Assembly: GCF_022814865.1 (NCBI RefSeq)
Contig: NZ_JAKVRD010000027.1
Span: forward strand, 1-38,047
Source of the DNA: Shimia aestuarii
GTDB taxonomy: Bacteria > Pseudomonadota > Alphaproteobacteria > Rhodobacterales > Rhodobacteraceae
DNA: 38,047 nt
Direction of reading: 5' to 3'
The notes beneath the pieces are model-generated. The model had not been told where the DNA came from, ran no database searches, and saw nothing but the letters and a program-made list of their open reading frames with translations. The first letter of the stretch is position 1, and each line of letters opens with the position of its first letter. This document shows, piece by piece, positions 1-7,742 of this stretch. Position numbers and translations under genes: made by a program.

Positions 1-2
1 TC

Positions 3-1952
3 GTCGAAAACGCACCAGAGAGCGTTACCGAGATTGAGATCATGCGCTCGAGAATGGTGCTTGGAAAAGCAGTCGCCGATCTGAACCTCGACTGGCGTGC
101 CTATCCCAAATACCTCCCCGTGGTGGGGTATGGCCTGACACGTGTTGGATTCCCGTTGCCTGATGTTGGCGTCCTGCGGAGCTATGCGCGTGGTGGGGAG
201 CGGCTGCGCCTAGACCTGTTGCAAGTGCCGCCTCGCTGGTTGAATGCCGATATCACCCTGGTCAAAGGTGCCGGTACGGCGTTTGATGTTCTGTTGCCGG
301 ATGGAGATGTCTTGTCTGGGCGCACGGGCGCGGTGGTGCGCGACGCGGAGGCAGGGTTCGCAGTCAAGGTGGGAGAAATCGTAGCAGAGGCCGGGCGGCA
401 TTTCATTCTTCGGCAAGTTTCGGAGAATGCTGCGATCAGGCGCCTGCGAGGGGGCATGGCGGTTTCCGAGAAGGGGCGTCAATCTGGCATCTTACGTGTC
501 ACCTACCAAGCGGGATCTCCTGAGCGCGCGCGTCGGGTCCTGCATGCAATTACCCGTGCCTATCTGAGCCAAAACGTGACGCGTAGCGCGGCCGAAGCCG
601 AGAGCAGTCTCGATTTCATTGAAACTCAACTCCCCGAAGCCGAAGCGGCGGTCGCAGAGGCGGAAAGGGATCTGAACGAATACCGGCAGTCGCAGAATGC
701 CATCGACCTAGGTTTCGAAGCCGAGAGCATCCTGACCCAGATTGGTCAACTTGAGACCGAACTGAGCCAAGTTCAGCTCGAAGAAGAGACCCTCAAAGAG
801 AATTACACGCCAAAGCACCCGGTCTATAAGCAGTTGCTAGACAACAAGGCGCATCTCGAAGAACGAATTTCCCTTCTGCGGAACGAGGCGGAAGAACTGC
901 CGCGCACACAACGCGAAGTCTTTGATAAGACTCGGCGCCTTGAACTTGCCGAGGAAACCTATCTTCAATTGCTCAATCGGGCTCAGGAACTCAGGGTCCT
1001 CAAGGCAAGCACGATCGGGAATGTCCGGATTCTCGATACGGCCCATGCGACCCCGCAGCCCATCGCTCCACGCAAGAGCATGATCCTGGGTCTATGCTTG
1101 GTTCTAGGTGCCTTGCTCGGCGCCGCTTTCGTTCTTGTTAGAAACGCGCTGCACCGGGGCATTCAAAGCTCGGAGCAGATCGAAAATCTGGGCATCCCGG
1201 TTTTCGCGACAATCAACAAGTCTCTTTCCGCCGAAGGCGCAGGGAGCAAAAGCAAGGCTTGGCCAATCCTGGCGGTGACGAGCCCGGTAGACCTTGCCGT
1301 TGAGGCATTTCGGAGCCTGCGTACCAGTCTTCATTTCGGCATGCTGGATGCCCAGTCCAAGTCAGTTTTGATCACGAGCGCTGCGCCTGAAGCTGGGAAG
1401 TCCTTTACCTCCGTCAACCTCGCCGTTGTCGCGGCGCAGTCGGGTAAGAAAGTCTGTTTGATTGATGCTGACCTGCGGCGCGGGCAGCTTCGCAAGTATT
1501 TTAACTTGAAGAAGGATACGGTTGGCCTTGCGGACTACCTCTCGGACAAGCGCCCTCTAGAAGGTGTCGTGCAACCGACCGATATCGAAGGACTGGAGTT
1601 CATTCCAAGCGGTCTTTATCCGCCCAACCCGTCCGAACTGCTTATGCGCCCAACAGTCAAAGCGATGATGGAAGAGTTGGACAAGTATTATGATCTGATC
1701 ATCTTCGATTGCCCGCCGGTGCTCGCGGTGACGGACCCTGTGATTCTTGGGCGTGAAGCAGGGGCCATTCTGGCTGTGATCCGCTTTGATCAGACGCCTG
1801 AAGGAGAAGTCGAAGCTCTGAAGCAAGCCTTTGAAGTTGCAGGGCTTCAGGTCAGCGGGGCAATTTTGAACGCCTTTGATCCCAAGAAATCGAAGAGTGG
1901 TCAGTATTACTACTACAATTATAGGTATAGTTACGCGAACCGGAAGGAATGA
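3..1952 (+). CDS. Polysaccharide biosynthesis tyrosine autokinase (Wzc/ExoP type), 5' truncated by window edge
   Basis: This is an inner-membrane co-polymerase and BY-kinase that controls chain length and export of capsule or exopolysaccharide. The frame is open back to base 3 and the sequence before the first ATG (base 42) reads as protein, so the true start lies outside the window. The order seen is a Wzz-like periplasmic part, a long coiled-coil stretch (about 580-1000), a GNVR-like segment, a second membrane helix (about 1080-1145), then the cytoplasmic kinase. The kinase has Walker A APEAGKS (about 1383-1403), Walker A' LIDADLRRG (about 1458-1485) and Walker B LIIFDCPP (about 1696-1719). 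It ends in a tyrosine cluster (QYYYYNYRYSY, about 1900-1935), the usual autophosphorylation tail. The family assignment is firm. The polysaccharide is unknown because the rest of the cluster is off the window. Confidence 0.95.
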   Translation, partial: VENAPESVTEIEIMRSRMVLGKAVADLNLDWRAYPKYLPVVGYGLTRVGFPLPDVGVLRSYARGGERLRLDLLQVPPRWLNADITLVKGAGTAFDVLLPDGDVLSGRTGAVVRDAEAGFAVKVGEIVAEAGRHFILRQVSENAAIRRLRGGMAVSEKGRQSGILRVTYQAGSPERARRVLHAITRAYLSQNVTRSAAEAESSLDFIETQLPEAEAAVAEAERDLNEYRQSQNAIDLGFEAESILTQIGQLETELSQVQLEEETLKENYTPKHPVYKQLLDNKAHLEERISLLRNEAEELPRTQREVFDKTRRLELAEETYLQLLNRAQELRVLKASTIGNVRILDTAHATPQPIAPRKSMILGLCLVLGALLGAAFVLVRNALHRGIQSSEQIENLGIPVFATINKSLSAEGAGSKSKAWPILAVTSPVDLAVEAFRSLRTSLHFGMLDAQSKSVLITSAAPEAGKSFTSVNLAVVAAQSGKKVCLIDADLRRGQLRKYFNLKKDTVGLADYLSDKRPLEGVVQPTDIEGLEFIPSGLYPPNPSELLMRPTVKAMMEELDKYYDLIIFDCPPVLAVTDPVILGREAGAILAVIRFDQTPEGEVEALKQAFEVAGLQVSGAILNAFDPKKSKSGQYYYYNYRYSYANRKE

Positions 1953-1994
1953 GGCGTCGCAGTAACACAGCAGAGCCTCTACAACACGACATCG

Positions 1995-2015
1995 CCGAGG
2001 GGGATTACCCCTCGG
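1995..2015. terminator. Hairpin between convergent genes
   Basis: An 8-bp perfect stem (ccgagggg / cccctcgg) with a 5-nt loop lies 43 bases after the kinase stop, in the gap between convergent genes. No T-run follows on either strand, so it may act as an mRNA-end stabiliser or a weak bidirectional terminator rather than a classical intrinsic one. The remainder of 1953-2166 shows no gene. Confidence 0.45.
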
Positions 2016-2166
2016 GTGTCCGTCGTCAGACATGGGGAGGGAGGTGAGGGTCGTAGTCGTCGCACCAGATCCCTATCGAGGCTCGAGTATGGCGCAGGTT
2101 GGCAAAGAGGTGCCCGTTCAGACATTCGTCTTTCAAACGACTATTGCTCTCTGCGCTGTCGCCCCC

Positions 2167-3534
2167 TCAGAAGCTGCGAGAAAAGCCGAGCGATATATAT
2201 CGGTTATCGAAGCGGGCGATGGGAATATTGGAATTGGATTGCTCAACCCCGAGCTTGATGACAGGGACAAAGGGGCCGATACGCCAGTCGCGGTGAAACA
2301 GGCTGGCGTCGATGCGCAGAGAATCGTCCCGGCGTTTGACACCAAAAATGTGATGGGCGCCCTTGCGGTTTTCCCTGCCCTTGGTGACACTCAGGGAAGA
2401 GACGATGCCGCCCTTGAAAGCATATGTCGCGCCGAGGGTCAGGGATGCGCGATGCCCGCTCTCCTGCGCCCAGTTGGCATTGGTTTGTTCGAGAAAACCA
2501 CTGAGCGAGAGGCGCAATTGTGGTGAGACCATGTGATTGTAGCTGAGCGCGGCGAGATTTCGCCGGCCATCAGCGGCAGTGAAACTCTCATGCGCGAGGC
2601 GGTAAGTTTCGAGCTTGGCGCGGAACGTGCCTTTCCGGCTGATCTGTTGGCTGAACTGGGCATAGAGGCCGGTTTGGTCGGAATAGGTCTTGTCAGCCAA
2701 AGTTCGGATGGCGAGGCGCAGGCCGAACTCGGCTTGGCGCTGGCGGTCGCCATAGTGCCGCAGGCCGAGATCAAGCTGGACCCGGTTGTCGCGATAGGTC
2801 TTATCGTCGCTGATCTTAGAGTCGAGTGACAGGGCGAGGCGCAGGCGCGTGTCGCGGTTTAGGTGGGGCAGGTATTCCAGGCCGGATTCGATATGCAGGC
2901 GGACCTTGGGTTCAGCCTTTTGGGTGGGGTGGTAAGTAAAGGGGATACCGTTGATGACGATTTCCTGTGTCCCCGCGACTTTGCCGAGATTGGTTTCTGG
3001 GGTAATACCGAACCGAAGATAACCACTCCAGGTCTTGGCCTGGCTTAGAGCTTGGAGGCGTTGGTTGACGACATCCCGCTCTTTGGCAGCCAGCTTGGCA
3101 CCGCGCAGTTTTTCCAGATGATGGCGCGCGCGGTCGTTTTCACCGATTGCTTCGAGCGCCACGGTCAGACCCATCCGATAGCGTTTTACATCCGGGCGGG
3201 CCGAGACCAGATGCTCAAGACAGGGTAGGGCCTCGCGGGGTTTTTTGGCATTGAGCAGGCTGGCCGCCATTTTCTCAAGCTGTGACAGGGGCAGTGATTG
3301 CTCCACTGCAGTCCGGCACGTGTTTTGGTAGGCGAAAGCAGACTGTGGCGAGAAAAACGTGCCGGACAGGGCTAGAAAGAATAGCACCGCAACCGAGGGG
3401 GCGTACCTACCCCGATTGCGTTGCCAGAAACGGTGCGAGGCCCGCTTAGAAAATCTGACGCCAATAAAATTGCATGGCTGTTGCAAGACCTTCATGCGCC
3501 GGACCCCACTGTCGGGCGGAGCCCGAAACCTCAT
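2167..3534 (-). CDS. Slam-like (DUF560) outer-membrane translocon for surface lipoproteins
   Basis: The predicted product is an outer-membrane protein that would move the lipoprotein encoded just upstream to the cell surface. The 455-aa product has a positively charged leader and a hydrophobic signal ending SPQSAFA (about residue 68). A TPR-like helical domain follows (about 80-160; motifs SLLNAKKPREALPCLEHL and LEAIGENDRARHHLEKL). A long series of amphipathic strands then ends in SLGFSRSF, the terminal aromatic residue typical of barrel proteins. Periplasmic TPR plus C-terminal barrel is the known Slam layout. The ATG overlaps the stop of the lipoprotein gene as ATGA (3531-3534), so the two are translationally coupled. 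The N-terminus before the signal peptide is long, so residue 14 (MKVLQQ) may be the real start. Function is inferred from architecture and gene pairing. Confidence 0.8.
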   Translation of the reverse strand: MRFRAPPDSGVRRMKVLQQPCNFIGVRFSKRASHRFWQRNRGRYAPSVAVLFFLALSGTFFSPQSAFAYQNTCRTAVEQSLPLSQLEKMAASLLNAKKPREALPCLEHLVSARPDVKRYRMGLTVALEAIGENDRARHHLEKLRGAKLAAKERDVVNQRLQALSQAKTWSGYLRFGITPETNLGKVAGTQEIVINGIPFTYHPTQKAEPKVRLHIESGLEYLPHLNRDTRLRLALSLDSKISDDKTYRDNRVQLDLGLRHYGDRQRQAEFGLRLAIRTLADKTYSDQTGLYAQFSQQISRKGTFRAKLETYRLAHESFTAADGRRNLAALSYNHMVSPQLRLSLSGFLEQTNANWAQESGHRASLTLGATYAFKGGIVSSLSVTKGRENRKGAHHIFGVKRRDDSLRIDASLFHRDWRIGPFVPVIKLGVEQSNSNIPIARFDNRYISLGFSRSF

Positions 3535-4190
3535 TGCCGTTCGAGATAGAATGTGCCGCCACCGGCGATAAACACGGGCGTATTCGCGTTATCGATTGTC
3601 ATGGCCGCTGCGCCATGGGCACCGGACCCGTTGGTGCCGACGAAGGTGCCGAGGAGGGAGAGTTCGGTATCGGAGCTTTCGCCAGTCTCATCGTCGGTCA
3701 GGGTGCCGCGCATCCCTGCGCTCAGATTGGTGAGCCAGATGCTGCCACCGGTGGGCAGCGCCTGTTCGCTTGGGGCCGTGATATTGGGTAGGTTTGAGTT
3801 CGCGGTATCGAGCGTTCCAGAGAGGCTCACGTCCTGATTGTTGACCGTGCCGCGGAAGTTCGTCGCCGTACCAGACACCGTCCCTTCGACCGGACCACCA
3901 AAAGCCACATTCAAGTCTATATCGCCCACGATATGGCCTTCGGCCTGTCCACCGACCTGATCGAGGACTTCAACCTTGACCTGGCCCTGGTAGTTGGCAT
4001 TGCCCGTCAGCTGGGTCGTCGTGGCCAGCGTATTTGCCATCGCGTCATAGGCGGTGTCGTAGTCTTCAAGCGGTTTGGGATCGCCACCTCCACCGCCACC
4101 GCCAGCACCGCCGCCATTGCCGAGGCAACCGGAAAGGGCGGTAGTGAGGAGGAGCAGGCCCGACAGGTGAGCCAATGATTTCAATTGCAT
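3531..4190 (-). CDS. Surface-type lipoprotein with TbpB-like barrel, probable Slam substrate
   Basis: The 219-aa precursor has a type II signal peptide with lipobox LSGC (lipidated Cys22). A flexible glycine tether follows (GGGAGGGGGGG), then a domain of short polar beta strands rich in Gly, Thr and Asn. The repeating pattern (GTVSGTATNFRGTVNN, then LSGTL, LLGTFVGTNGSGAHGA) and the terminal GGGTFYLER resemble the eight-stranded TbpB-type barrel of Slam-dependent lipoproteins, where a late GxFxA/G strand motif is common. It is the first gene of a two-gene operon with the translocon. Its ligand is not visible. The class (lipoprotein) is certain, the barrel assignment likely, and surface exposure inferred. 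Confidence 0.82.
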   Translation of the reverse strand: MQLKSLAHLSGLLLLTTALSGCLGNGGGAGGGGGGGDPKPLEDYDTAYDAMANTLATTTQLTGNANYQGQVKVEVLDQVGGQAEGHIVGDIDLNVAFGGPVEGTVSGTATNFRGTVNNQDVSLSGTLDTANSNLPNITAPSEQALPTGGSIWLTNLSAGMRGTLTDDETGESSDTELSLLGTFVGTNGSGAHGAAAMTIDNANTPVFIAGGGTFYLERQ

Positions 4191-4392
4191 GGTTTTCTCT
4201 TTCTCAAAGCAAAGGCCTGAGTTTGTGACCGCATGGCGAGCACCCGTTCAGACCAGTTATTTCCGACCGCAGAGACAAATATGTTTGGCCGATAGAGAAA
4301 AAGTACTAACAATTGGCGTGACCCCGCACCCCCCTGAACGGGGGGACGGCATCGCTATTCTGACACACTATATTCTCGCGGGGGACTGTTTC
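4191..4392. promoter_or_regulatory. Divergent control region between lipoprotein operon and sensor kinase
   Basis: These 202 bases separate the two divergent units and must hold both promoters. A perfect inverted repeat of six C and six G around TGAAC lies at 4329-4345, about 50 bases before the kinase start. It could be an operator or a 5'-leader hairpin. An upstream ATG at 4189 in frame with the kinase would read through this region, but the encoded sequence there is not protein-like. Confidence 0.45.
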
Positions 4393-6570
4393 ATGAAGGC
4401 TTTTTCGCTTCCCATACCGATGTTGCTTTTTGCGACCCTTTTCGCGCTTGCATCGGCGCTTCTTACCCTCTGGGTATCTCTCTCGCAGCCATGGATGGGG
4501 CTTGACCTTGCGCCGGACGGGCCGACAAATCGCATCGAGGTCAGGGCGAACGCATCGTTTGCAGATGGTGAGATAATCCCGCGCGGGGCGTGGATTGTAG
4601 CAATTAAGGGAAGCGGTAGGGAAACGGCGATACCGCTGGAGGCGGTTGACCTCGTGGAAGAGCCTGACACCATCGCGACCTATGAAGCGCTGGAGGTGTT
4701 TCGCGACAAGCAACAGCGCCTGTCAGAGCTTCTGCACAGTGACAGCGTTGTCTTGCGCGTTGTTGAGCAGGGGGGCTACGTTTTTGAAAGCAGGATTGTG
4801 CCTGAGCCCAATCGCCCGCTATCAGAACTGCCTGTTGTGTTCTGGATTCAGGTCGTGGTGGGCGTCTGCGGGTTTATCGGGGGAGCCTGGGTGTTCAGCT
4901 TGCGACGGGGTGATTTGCCGGCCTTCTGGCTTTTCGTGGCCGGGTTCGGGCTGATGATCTCCGCCCATGCCGCAGCGATATATTCGACCCGCGAGTTGGC
5001 CCTGCCGAGGGTGATCTATCAATGGGCCGGGCCGCTCAATTCTGGAGGCGCGATGCTTTTCGGGATCGGGATGCTTGGACTGTTCCTGTGCTACCCCAAG
5101 AAACTGGTGGCGGCGCGGTTCACCTTCTTGCCGACCCTCGTGTTCCTGCCTTGGGTGGCGCTGCATGTGATGGGACTATTCCCGTCGCAATCCTATGGAG
5201 CGCAGTTGGCGATTATTGTGGCGTTGGTGTCCATTCTAGTGTGTGTTCTCATTCAATACCTGAAGACAGAAAACGATCCACTATCGCGTGCCTCGCTGCG
5301 TTGGTTTGGTCTTTCGGTGCTGATTGGTGCAGGGGCATTTGTAATCACAGTTTCGGTGCCGACCTTGATCGGGGTCAAGCCGGCGTTACAGCAGGGCCAT
5401 GCCTTTATTTTCTTCCTGTTGATCTATGCCGGGCTTGCTCTGGGAGTGGCGCGTTATCGATTATTCAACTTGCAGAGTTGGTCATTCAGAATTCTGTTTT
5501 ACATGGTTGGGGTCTGTGTTCTGCTGTTGATTGATGCGCTTTTCGTCTATGGGCTGGCGTTGGATCGGGCACCTGCGCTTGGGCTAGCGCTATTGATCGT
5601 TTCGTTCCTATATATCCCGTTGCGTGACACTCTGGGACGGCTTGTCCTGCACAAACGGCGCAGCACGTCTCAATTGTTGGGGCGCGAACTTGTCGATGTG
5701 GCACTCACGCCGACCGCGGAGGCGCAGATGGCGCGCTGGCAGGAGGCGCTGCGTACGGTTTTTGCGCCTATGGGGATTGAGCCCCTCGAGGATACCGCGC
5801 CCGCTGCGCCGCAATTGCGAGACGAGGGAACTGCCCTCGACATCCCTGCGATTGCGCCGCTTGCGGCGCTTCGGCTGACTTGGAAAGAGGAGGGCAAGAC
5901 GCTGTTCTCGCGCGAAGATGAGGCCTATGCAGCGGATCTCTGCCAGATGCTTGAACATACCATCGCGAGCCGCAACGCCTTTGAAAAAGGGGTATTGGAA
6001 GAACGCGCGCGAATTTCCCGCGACATGCATGACAATATCGGGGTGCGGTTGCTCGGTGCGCTGCATAGCCAGGATGACGGGCGCAAGAACGGACTGATCC
6101 GCGAGGCGCTCAAGGATTTGCGCGATATCGTGTCAGACCGCAACAACCCCGATCGGTCGATGGGAGAGATGCTGGCGGACCTGCGCCATGAGATCACCGG
6201 TCATTTCCATGATGTCGGCATCGCGGTGGCATGGCACATCGAACAAGAGGACTTGCCTTCGCTCGCGGCGCGGTCAGCCAACGAACTGGGAGCACTGCTC
6301 AGGGAAGCAGCCAACAATATCATGAAACATGCGAAGGCGTCGGAGGTTTCTGTGCGGATCTGTGGCGATAATGAATTTCTAGTCGTGACGGTTGAGGATA
6401 ACGGGATTGGCATAAGGCCAAAGCAGGGCTCAAAGGGAAATGGACTACGCAATATGAAAGAGCGTGCGCAGAGTTGTGGCGGACGGTTTGATCTTGTGTC
6501 GCCGCGACCGGGTGCTGCCGATGGCACGCGCTTGGTCTTTTCCCTGCCGCGCAGCAACGTCGTACAATGA
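4393..6570 (+). CDS. Membrane sensor histidine kinase, NarL/DegS class (HisKA_3)
   Basis: This sensor phosphorylates the response regulator encoded next. From the chosen start (MKAFSLPIP, base 4393, purine-rich GGGGGA upstream) it has 725 aa. One N-terminal membrane helix is followed by an extracytoplasmic region of about 100 aa that resembles a small PDZ-like fold (GAWIVAIKGSGRE). About eight or nine more membrane helices follow (roughly residues 135-420), then a cytoplasmic linker. The dimerisation/phosphoacceptor segment is ERARISRDMHDNIG with His546. The HATPase_c domain has an N box (REAANNIMKHAKA), a G1 box (VEDNGIGI) and a G2 box (GNGLRNMKERA). The layout recalls ComP-type quorum sensors, but the ligand is unknown. 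It stands divergent to the lipoprotein operon, which may be its target. Confidence 0.9.
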   Translation: MKAFSLPIPMLLFATLFALASALLTLWVSLSQPWMGLDLAPDGPTNRIEVRANASFADGEIIPRGAWIVAIKGSGRETAIPLEAVDLVEEPDTIATYEALEVFRDKQQRLSELLHSDSVVLRVVEQGGYVFESRIVPEPNRPLSELPVVFWIQVVVGVCGFIGGAWVFSLRRGDLPAFWLFVAGFGLMISAHAAAIYSTRELALPRVIYQWAGPLNSGGAMLFGIGMLGLFLCYPKKLVAARFTFLPTLVFLPWVALHVMGLFPSQSYGAQLAIIVALVSILVCVLIQYLKTENDPLSRASLRWFGLSVLIGAGAFVITVSVPTLIGVKPALQQGHAFIFFLLIYAGLALGVARYRLFNLQSWSFRILFYMVGVCVLLLIDALFVYGLALDRAPALGLALLIVSFLYIPLRDTLGRLVLHKRRSTSQLLGRELVDVALTPTAEAQMARWQEALRTVFAPMGIEPLEDTAPAAPQLRDEGTALDIPAIAPLAALRLTWKEEGKTLFSREDEAYAADLCQMLEHTIASRNAFEKGVLEERARISRDMHDNIGVRLLGALHSQDDGRKNGLIREALKDLRDIVSDRNNPDRSMGEMLADLRHEITGHFHDVGIAVAWHIEQEDLPSLAARSANELGALLREAANNIMKHAKASEVSVRICGDNEFLVVTVEDNGIGIRPKQGSKGNGLRNMKERAQSCGGRFDLVSPRPGAADGTRLVFSLPRSNVVQ

Positions 6571-6580
6571 GAGGGTCGCG

Positions 6581-7216
6581 ATGAGATTAGGGTTCATATT
6601 GGAAGACGTCCCGGAAACCCGGCAGTGGTTGACTGTGCTGTTGCAAGATGCGTTCGAGGGGATCAGCGTCCAGACTGCTAGTACAGTACGCGAAGGGACG
6701 CAGCTCGTGCAGGGGACTGTATTTGATGTTGCGCTCATCGACCTGTCTCTGCCGGATGGTAATGGGCTTGATGTGTTGCGAAGTTTTCGCAAGGCCTCGC
6801 CCGAAGGGGCAGCGATCGTCACCACCGTGATGTCAGATGATGGCTATATCGTCTCCGCGCTTGCGGCGGGAGCCGATGGGTATTTATTGAAGGAACAGCC
6901 TTACGAGATGCTTGTTCGCCAACTTCGGGAACTGTCATCAGGCATCCCGGCGCTTTCGCCCTCTGTTGCAAGACGCATCATGAGCCATTTTCGCCTGACT
7001 GGACCGATTGAAAGTGAAGAAGGCGACCTGACCAAGCGAGAGACTGAGGTGCTAGCCCTGATTGCACGAGGGTTGCGCAATTCTGAGGCGGCTGCGGCGT
7101 TGGGCATTTCGGAGAACACTGTTTCGGGCTACATCAAGACAATCTACCGCAAGCTTGGGATATCCAGCCGTGCCGAGGCATCCTGGCACGCCAGCAGGAT
7201 GGGACTCAACAGCTGA
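6581..7216 (+). CDS. LuxR/NarL-family response regulator
   Basis: This cytoplasmic transcription factor is partnered with the upstream kinase and starts 10 bases after its stop. The start at 6581 (MRLGFILED) is preceded by GAGGG. The 211-aa product has a receiver domain with the acidic pair E8/D9, phosphoacceptor Asp54 (ALIDLSLPDG) and the conserved Lys in YLLKEQ. The C-terminal LuxR-type HTH reads LTKRETEVLALIARGL, followed by a recognition region SENTVSGYIKTIYRKLGI. All catalytic and binding residues look intact. Its regulon is not shown by the sequence; the adjacent divergent surface-lipoprotein operon is the obvious candidate. Confidence 0.95.
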   Translation: MRLGFILEDVPETRQWLTVLLQDAFEGISVQTASTVREGTQLVQGTVFDVALIDLSLPDGNGLDVLRSFRKASPEGAAIVTTVMSDDGYIVSALAAGADGYLLKEQPYEMLVRQLRELSSGIPALSPSVARRIMSHFRLTGPIESEEGDLTKRETEVLALIARGLRNSEAAAALGISENTVSGYIKTIYRKLGISSRAEASWHASRMGLNS

Positions 7217-7537
7217 CAAAAGGGACCTTGATCCTCTCGCGGAACGTGAGTAGTGCGCCGCTGGTGGGCTTTGGCACAGACAACCTTGCGCAATTGCCAC
7301 GCAATAGCGTTTTGAGCGAGGCTCAGGACTTCGGAAGCTGGGTCGCCTCTACTCTTTGATGATCTTGCCAGCCTAATTGAGCAAGCAAACTGCGGTCTTC
7401 GTACGCGATATATCCAATCCAACAAACAACCTCATTCGGTCATTCTCTATTTGGGTTCAATACGGGAATAGCGGCAGCGCGGTGCCGATTTGACAAGTGG
7501 CAAAAGCTGCGCGAGGTGCTAGCCCTCTTACGGCGTA
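7217..7537. other. Non-coding stretch after the response regulator
   Basis: Both strands were read. No frame here has protein-like composition or a ribosome-binding site, and I see no RNA gene. It lies between the two-component system and the left relic of the accessory island, so the boundary between core and acquired DNA probably falls here. Confidence 0.4.
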
Positions 7538-7640
7538 TCATGACCAGAAAATGATGGTTGCAGTGAGCGCGATGAAGGACCGGAAGACGGTTGGGAACCA
7601 ATCATAGGGTGTTACGTCCCGTCGCCAGTCTTCGAAAAAC
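7538..7640 (-). pseudogene. IS5-family transposase C-terminal relic
   Basis: Reading the minus strand to a TGA at 7538-7540 gives FEDWRRDVTPYDWFPTVF and then a hydrophobic tail ending ATIIFWS. This matches the usual end of IS5-family transposases (pattern DWRR-x-ATRYDR, then a hydrophobic end with FWL). Upstream codons are degenerate and hit a stop near 7684. Only this C-terminal scrap is left, with no terminal repeats visible. The call rests on motif memory, not a search. Confidence 0.6.
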
Positions 7641-7711
7641 CACCCTGTCAGCAAGCAGTCAATCGGTCCGAGGCGAGTTGTTCATCAAAGCGGCATCCAC
7701 TGTGTAGCTGA

Positions 7712-7733
7712 TTTCTTACCCCGCTGTAAGAAA
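7712..7733. repeat. Perfect dyad TTTCTTAC-N6-GTAAGAAA at the 3' end of the recombinase operon
   Basis: Two 8-bp perfect inverted arms are separated by six bases (CCCGCT), ending nine bases from the stop of the last recombinase-operon gene. The arms-plus-6-bp-spacer geometry is that of tyrosine-recombinase core sites. It could equally be a transcription terminator for the operon, although no U-run follows on the minus strand. Confidence 0.5.
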
Positions 7734-7742
7734 CGGGAAAAA

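Noticed and set aside
4189..4392. N-terminal extension of the sensor kinase
   Set aside because: It reads through the divergent promoter region and a G/C hairpin; the ATG at 4393 begins a normal first membrane helix.
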